The notes under the pieces: model-generated
Database searches by the model: none
What the model was told of the DNA's origin: nothing
What the model saw: the letters and a program-made list of their open reading frames with translations, nothing else
Shown: positions 60,082 through 64,000 of the stretch, one piece after another
Layout of the letters: each line of letters begins with the position of its first letter
Numbering within the stretch: position 1 is the first letter of the stretch
Made by a program: the position numbers and the translations under genes
From: SCTD01 sp963784675
GTDB lineage: Bacteria > Actinomycetota > Actinomycetes > Mycobacteriales > SCTD01
Length of the DNA stretch: 64,000 bases
Direction of reading: 5' to 3'
Assembly: GCA_963784675.1 (NCBI GenBank)
Contig: CAWASE010000016.1
Span: 62,001-126,000, forward strand

Positions 60082-61374
60082 ATGAACAGCGGGAGCACCG
60101 TGGCGGGCCGGGGGTGCGCTGACACGGCGGACCTGCTCGCTACCGCGCTCGAGCCCGCCGGCCTGCGCACCGCGTTCCAGGTGATCGTCGACCTGACCAC
60201 GGGCACCCCCGTGGCGTACGAGGCCCTGACCCGGGGCCCGCGCAACTCGCGGCTGGAGCCGCCTGACGCGCTGCTCGACGCCGCACGAGAGGCGGGCAGG
60301 CTCACCGAGCTGGACTGGGCCTGCCGGTGCACCGCGTTCCGGGCCGCGGACGCCGTCGGCTTCGGCGCCCCGCTGCAACTGTTCGTCAACGCCGAGCCGC
60401 AGGCGCTGACCGCCTCGTGCCCCCCGCACCTGGTGCAGGACTTCGTCCAGGCGCACCGCACCCTCGACATCGTCGTGGAGGTCACGGAGCGCTACCTGCT
60501 CGACGCGCCGGCCGAGCTGCTGCGGGTGCGGGACACCCTCGACGAGCTGGGCTGGGCCGTCGCGCTGGACGACGTCGGGGCCAACGACGCCGGCGTCGCG
60601 CTGCTGCCGGTGCTGCGACCCGCCGTCGTCAAGCTCGACCGGTCGCTGTTGAGCCCGCATCCCTCGCGTGCTCAGCGCGACGCCCTCGCCGGCGTCCGGG
60701 CCTACGTCGAACGCAGCGGCGCCTGCCTGCTGGCGGAGGGTATCGAGACCGAGCAGGACCTGCGCCGCGCCCGCGAGCTCGGCGCGACGTGGGGACAGGG
60801 CTGGTTGTTCGGACGGCCCGGCCCGCTGGCCGCCGCCCTCCCCCGGCCGCGACAGCGACAGCGACCGCTGCGCGAGGACGTGATCTCCCGCGATGAGAAC
60901 CGTTCCCTCGTCGACGCTTTCCGGCTCCTGTCCCGCCACTCACCGATCGAGGACGACGTCATGGTCCAGACCGTCCGCGACGAGGTGGCAGCGGTGTGCG
61001 CGGAGGCGGCAGGCGCCGCGTCCGGTTCGCTGCTGGTCGTGCAGACCGGCGATCCGCAGTCGCTGCCGACCGGGCTGTATCGCACCCTGGACGTGCTGCA
61101 CGACACCTGCGCGCTGGTGGTCGTGCTCGACGCTCACGCGCCCCCGCGGCGGTCCGGGGTGCTCCGCGCGTCGGTGCTGGATCCGCGTGACGTGTCGGCA
61201 GGCGACACCGCTGCCCTGCTGCTGGGTCCGGACCGGGCCACGGCAGTGCTGGCCCGCCCGGGCGCGGACGGCAGCTGGGCGGTCGGCCGGACCCACGACC
61301 CGGACGTCGTGGCCGACACCGCGAGAGCGCTGCTGGCCCGGGTGACGCCCCGCGAGCGCCGTCCGTCGGACTAG
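60082..61374 (+). CDS. EAL-domain c-di-GMP phosphodiesterase with C-terminal DICT domain
   Basis: 430 aa from ATG 60082; GGGGGAC precedes it. The EAL fold spans residues 1-260: TPVAYEALTRGP (E47-A48-L49), LFVNAEPQAL, DIVVEVTERYL, VALDDVGANDAGVAL, VVKLDRSLL, LLAEGIETEQDLR. Substitutions (VNAEP for N-L/I-S; DDVGAND for DDFGTG) keep the metal-ligand set. The last 150 residues (RLLSRHSPIEDDVMVQTVRD, CALVVVLDAHAPPRRSGVLR) resemble the DICT sensory domain that partners diguanylate-cycle enzymes. Probably c-di-GMP hydrolysis gated by a sensor. Confidence 0.8.
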   Translation: MNSGSTVAGRGCADTADLLATALEPAGLRTAFQVIVDLTTGTPVAYEALTRGPRNSRLEPPDALLDAAREAGRLTELDWACRCTAFRAADAVGFGAPLQLFVNAEPQALTASCPPHLVQDFVQAHRTLDIVVEVTERYLLDAPAELLRVRDTLDELGWAVALDDVGANDAGVALLPVLRPAVVKLDRSLLSPHPSRAQRDALAGVRAYVERSGACLLAEGIETEQDLRRARELGATWGQGWLFGRPGPLAAALPRPRQRQRPLREDVISRDENRSLVDAFRLLSRHSPIEDDVMVQTVRDEVAAVCAEAAGAASGSLLVVQTGDPQSLPTGLYRTLDVLHDTCALVVVLDAHAPPRRSGVLRASVLDPRDVSAGDTAALLLGPDRATAVLARPGADGSWAVGRTHDPDVVADTARALLARVTPRERRPSD

Positions 61375-61422
61375 TCCCTTCGTGTCAGGGACATTTCGCA
61401 GCGGCTCTGACAGGGTGTGACC

Positions 61423-61629
61423 ATGGCATCGCTCCCTGCACCCGAGCCCCATCTCCTCCCGGTCGACCACGACGAGTCGGTACTGCGCGTCGTACGCAGC
61501 GCCGCCGGGTTGGGTCTGCGACTGCTCGGCACCGTCGACGACGGCGCCGACCGGCTGGCCGGTGTTCACCAGCGGCTGCGTGCACGGCGGTGGCTACCGC
61601 GCCCCCGGCACGCCGTCGACGAATTCTGA
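61423..61629 (+). CDS. Possible small protein before Rsm22 gene
   Basis: 68 aa from ATG 61423: LLPVDHDESVLRVVRSAAGL and LGLRLLGTVDDGADRLAGVH. Overlaps the Rsm22 start by 40 bp. Charged, with no family match. May instead be a 5' leader of the next gene. Confidence 0.35.
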   Translation: MASLPAPEPHLLPVDHDESVLRVVRSAAGLGLRLLGTVDDGADRLAGVHQRLRARRWLPRPRHAVDEF

Positions 61630-62642
61630 CGTCGAGCAGCGCGCTGCGCGCTGCCCTGGACGCGGTGCTGACCGGCAGGTCGGGCAGCAGCCTGGCCGCG
61701 TCCGTCGACCACCTCATGCAGGCCTACCGCAGCGGCGTGCCTCCGCGGGACGTCCTGCTCGCGACGCCGGCGCGGGCCGCGGCCTACGCCGGCTACCGCA
61801 TGCCGGCCACCACCGCCGCGGTCGCGGCCGCGCTCCGCCAGACGCTCGAAGCCGTCCCCACGCTGGAGCCCACCGACCACCTCGACCTGGGGGCCGGCAC
61901 CGGAGCGGCCGCGGTCGCGGTGGCCGAGACGCTGCCGAGCGTGCGGGCGCACCTGCTCTGGGAGCAGTCGCCGGCCGCCGTCGAGCTGGGCACGCAGGTG
62001 CTGGACATGCTGGCGCTGCCCGGCGTCCGGTGGTCGCCGTGGACGCTCCCCGGCGTGCTCCCGGACGAGCCGTCGGACCTGCCGTCAGACGTCGCCCGGC
62101 TGGTCACGGCGGCCTACCTGCTCGGCGAGCTCGACGACGCCGGCCAGGACCGCCTGGTGCGGCTCGCTGCCGCCGCGGCAGGCAGGACGGGCACGGTCCT
62201 GCTGGTGGAACCCGGCACGCCCGACGGCTACCGGCGCATCGTCACGGCGCGCACCACGCTGCTGTCCCTGGGCTTGACCGTGGCCGCCCCCTGCCCGCAC
62301 CAGGACAGCTGCCCGCTGGCCGGCGGCCGCGACTGGTGCCACCTGGCGGCCCGCGTGGAGCGGTCGGCTCGGCACCGCGCGCTGAAGGCCGGTGAGCTGT
62401 CCTACGAGGACGAGAAGTTCGCCTACGTGGCGGCGACCGGCCTGTCGGTGCAGACCCCCGGCAGCCGGGTGCTGCGACGTCCGGCGATCCGCAAGGGACT
62501 GGTCGCACTGACCCTGTGCGAACCCGACGGACAGGTGCGCGACAGCGTCGTCAGCAAGCGGCAGGGCCCGCGCTACCGGGCCGCCCGCGATGTGCACTGG
62601 GGCGACGCGTGGCCGAGCGTCGATGACGCCGGCACCAGCTAG
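61590..62642 (+). CDS. Rsm22-type ribosomal assembly methyltransferase-like protein
   Basis: 350 aa. N-terminal MTase-like half (DHLDLGAGTGAAAVAVAETL), then a cysteine module CPHQDSCPLAGGRDWCHLAA followed by RSARHRALKAGELSYEDEKF. The C-PH-x3-C-P...W-C-H and the S-x-x-x-H-R-x-x-K-xG patches are the Rsm22 (mitochondrial mS-22 helper) marks. The Cys group probably binds an iron-sulfur cluster. It likely helps small-subunit assembly. Three candidate starts in the first 20 codons. Confidence 0.8.
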   Translation: MATAPPARRRRILTSSSALRAALDAVLTGRSGSSLAASVDHLMQAYRSGVPPRDVLLATPARAAAYAGYRMPATTAAVAAALRQTLEAVPTLEPTDHLDLGAGTGAAAVAVAETLPSVRAHLLWEQSPAAVELGTQVLDMLALPGVRWSPWTLPGVLPDEPSDLPSDVARLVTAAYLLGELDDAGQDRLVRLAAAAAGRTGTVLLVEPGTPDGYRRIVTARTTLLSLGLTVAAPCPHQDSCPLAGGRDWCHLAARVERSARHRALKAGELSYEDEKFAYVAATGLSVQTPGSRVLRRPAIRKGLVALTLCEPDGQVRDSVVSKRQGPRYRAARDVHWGDAWPSVDDAGTS

Positions 62643-62676
62643 CGAAGATTCGTCGCGAGAGCTCCGTGGCAGCCCG

Positions 62677-63420
62677 TCAGGTCGTCCGGGCGAGCCGCTG
62701 CAGCCGCGCATGAAGGCGCTCGGCTGTGCGCGGCACGTCGGCGCGGACGCTGCTGCGGCGCAGGTCGGACCGCACTCCGTCCGGCCGCAGGTCGGCACCG
62801 GTGAAGCGGCACAGGGGCCCGAGGTCGCCGCCGGAGACGAGCGCGTCGTCGTCGACGACGAGCCAGCGACCGACGGGCAGGCTCCACGTCAGCACGTGCG
62901 TGTACGCAGCGACCCAGGACCGGTAGCCGAGCTCAGGCGTGACCTGCAGGCCGGCGAAGTAGTCCGGCTGCCGGGCGGCCATCGCCAGGAGGCTGTCGAC
63001 CACGGCCCCCGGGTGGCGGAACACCAGGACGCGACGCAGACTCGGCGGCAGCACGTCCTGCCAGGCGGGTAGCGTGAAGCACCAGCGCGGATCCTTCAGG
63101 CACCACGGACCCGCAGCTCCCGCCCAGGCAGCCATCTGCGCGTGCTGCTCTGCGTCGGCCTCCGGCCGGGCCGACAGGGCCGGTGCCGCCAGCCAGGCGT
63201 GCCGACGCCCAGGACGACCCGGACCGACCGGCAGGTGCGGAGCCAACAGCGAGTCGTTGAGGCGGTTGATCCTGATGTCTTCGAAGAAGCCGAGCGGGTT
63301 GGAGCTCGACGCCGGCACCAGCTGGTCGCCGGTGGCGTACCCGGCCTGGGCGAAGAGCCCGGCCACCATGCTCGTCCCGCTGCGACCGGCGCCGGTGACG
63401 AGGACGGACGGGGCGCTCAC
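62677..63420 (-). CDS. Sulfotransferase-family protein
   Basis: 247 aa from GTG 63420. The P-loop-like 5'-phosphosulfate loop VLVTGAGRSGTSMVAGLF opens right at the N-terminus, followed by FFEDIRINRLNDSLLAP, WCLKDPRWCFTLPAWQD and RVLVFRHPGAVVDSLLAMAA (3'-phosphate loop RHP.AVVDSL). These are PAPS-dependent sulfotransferase features. The start codon abuts, on the opposite strand, the start of the glycosyltransferase gene at 63421. Likely adds sulfate to a surface glycan. Confidence 0.75.
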   Translation of the reverse strand: MSAPSVLVTGAGRSGTSMVAGLFAQAGYATGDQLVPASSSNPLGFFEDIRINRLNDSLLAPHLPVGPGRPGRRHAWLAAPALSARPEADAEQHAQMAAWAGAAGPWCLKDPRWCFTLPAWQDVLPPSLRRVLVFRHPGAVVDSLLAMAARQPDYFAGLQVTPELGYRSWVAAYTHVLTWSLPVGRWLVVDDDALVSGGDLGPLCRFTGADLRPDGVRSDLRRSSVRADVPRTAERLHARLQRLARTT

Positions 63421-64000
63421 GTGGCCGTGACCGTCTGCACGCTGGTGCGCAACCGCAACCTCCTGCTCTCGGGTCTGGTGGAGGGGCTGTCCCGGTCCGA
63501 GGAACCTCCTGCCCAGCTGGTGGTCGTGCACGCCGGCGGCGAGGACCCGGCGCCGGTCCTGCGCGACGCGCCGTTCCCGGTCGAGGTGGTGCGTGTGGGC
63601 GACGGCGACGAGCGCATCCCCTACGCCCCCGCGCGCAACGCCGCAGCGCGCGCCGCGAGCAGCCCGCACCTGGTCTTCCTGGACGCCGACACGATCCCGG
63701 CGCCGTCGATGGTCGGAGCTTTCGACGCGGCCCTGACGGCTGCGGACGCCCTGTGCATCGGCGACGTGCAGTACCTGCCCCCGGGTGCGGCGGACGGCCG
63801 CTGGACCACCGAGTCCCTGGACGCCGCCGGTCGCCGCCATCCCGCGCGTCCCGTCCCGCCGGACACCGGATGGCAGGTGTCGCAGGACTATCCGATGGTG
63901 TGGGGGCTGTGCGTCGCCCTGCGCCGGGACACGCTGCTGGAGCGGCTGGGCGGTTTCGACGAGCAGTTCCGTGGCTATGCGGGGGAGGACACCGACCTGG
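63421..64000 (+). CDS. GT2-type glycosyltransferase, 3' end outside window
   Basis: 193 residues visible from GTG 63421 (or GTG 63427). VTVCTLVRNRNLLLSGLVEG, PYAPARNAAARAASSPHLVF, LDADTIPAPSMVGAFDAAL (GT-A D-x-D) and RDTLLERLGGFDEQFRGYAG, then EDTDL at the window edge. The GGFDExFxGYxxEDxDL motif belongs to the galactosyltransferase-type GT2 C-terminal half. With the sulfotransferase it may act on one surface polysaccharide. The remainder lies beyond base 64000. Confidence 0.75.
   Translation, partial: MAVTVCTLVRNRNLLLSGLVEGLSRSEEPPAQLVVVHAGGEDPAPVLRDAPFPVEVVRVGDGDERIPYAPARNAAARAASSPHLVFLDADTIPAPSMVGAFDAALTAADALCIGDVQYLPPGAADGRWTTESLDAAGRRHPARPVPPDTGWQVSQDYPMVWGLCVALRRDTLLERLGGFDEQFRGYAGEDTDL

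Noticed and set aside
1..64000. tRNA, rRNA, CRISPR, prophage or integrase att sites
   Set aside because: No cloverleaf, rRNA stretch, regular repeat-spacer array, phage module or integrase was seen on reading both strands.

Overview
The window is about 73% G+C, uses GTG start codons heavily, and carries gene sets typical of Actinomycetota: WhiB1 beside a PdtaS-type histidine kinase, SigR/RsrA, SigF with an RsbW-like anti-sigma, multifunctional Kgd followed by a DUF6104 gene, bL37, nickel superoxide dismutase with its SodX peptidase, an IdeR-type regulator and a DUF222/HNH protein. I would place it in a free-living, aerobic actinobacterium (Frankiales/Geodermatophilales/Kineosporiales-like), but nothing here fixes the genus. 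No rRNA, tRNA, CRISPR array, prophage or replication origin was seen.

Layout. 1-3.6 kb: secreted multidomain phosphoesterase, a membrane-anchored protein of unknown function and an HprK-like kinase. 3.6-10.5 kb: a compact surface-glycoconjugate-type cluster (thymidylate-kinase-like protein, two FemAB/GNAT-like transferases, flippase, ATP-grasp enzyme, GT4 glycosyltransferase). 10.6-15.1 kb: lipoprotein and a branched-chain-amino-acid-type ABC transporter in which LivM and LivG are one polypeptide. 15.2-22.7 kb: SRAP protein, DksA-like protein, methyltransferase, hydrolase, IdeR/DtxR, SigR-RsrA, GalE, bL37, DUF5317. 22.7-31.4 kb: aminopeptidase P, PilT, HNH protein, macro domain, solitary MazF, GNAT with a zinc ribbon, YihY, TauE, Tag. 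31.4-36.3 kb: PdtaS, WhiB1, lipid kinase, SigF/RsbW. 36.4-45.8 kb: Tat/LPATG phosphoesterase, family-A DNA polymerase, GNAT, phosphatase, SodN/SodX, RmlC, malic enzyme, quinone oxidoreductase, rhomboid. 45.8-47.9 kb: DUF433/DUF5615 toxin-antitoxin locus cut by an IS630 element. 47.9-54.4 kb: ECF sigma with membrane partner, AAA ATPase, DUF6104, Kgd. 54.5-64 kb: SDR, secreted tripeptidyl aminopeptidase, stand-alone E2-like acyltransferase, catalase, EAL-DICT protein, Rsm22, sulfotransferase and a GT2 running off the end.

Common themes are redox and stress control (SigR/RsrA, IdeR, SodN, catalase, WhiB1, SigF) and cell-surface chemistry. Two structural features recur. First, many genes lie a few bases behind a TANNNT box with no Shine-Dalgarno, as expected for leaderless transcripts. 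Second, at least seven reading-frame breaks occur, often in low-complexity GC-rich stretches and including the central enzyme Kgd; most are better explained as single-base sequence errors than as gene decay. The most attractive candidates for new biology are the 2.5-10.5 kb cluster, a GNAT fused to a BsaP-like zinc ribbon, the IS-split antitoxin and a structured DNA patch at 50.2-50.35 kb.
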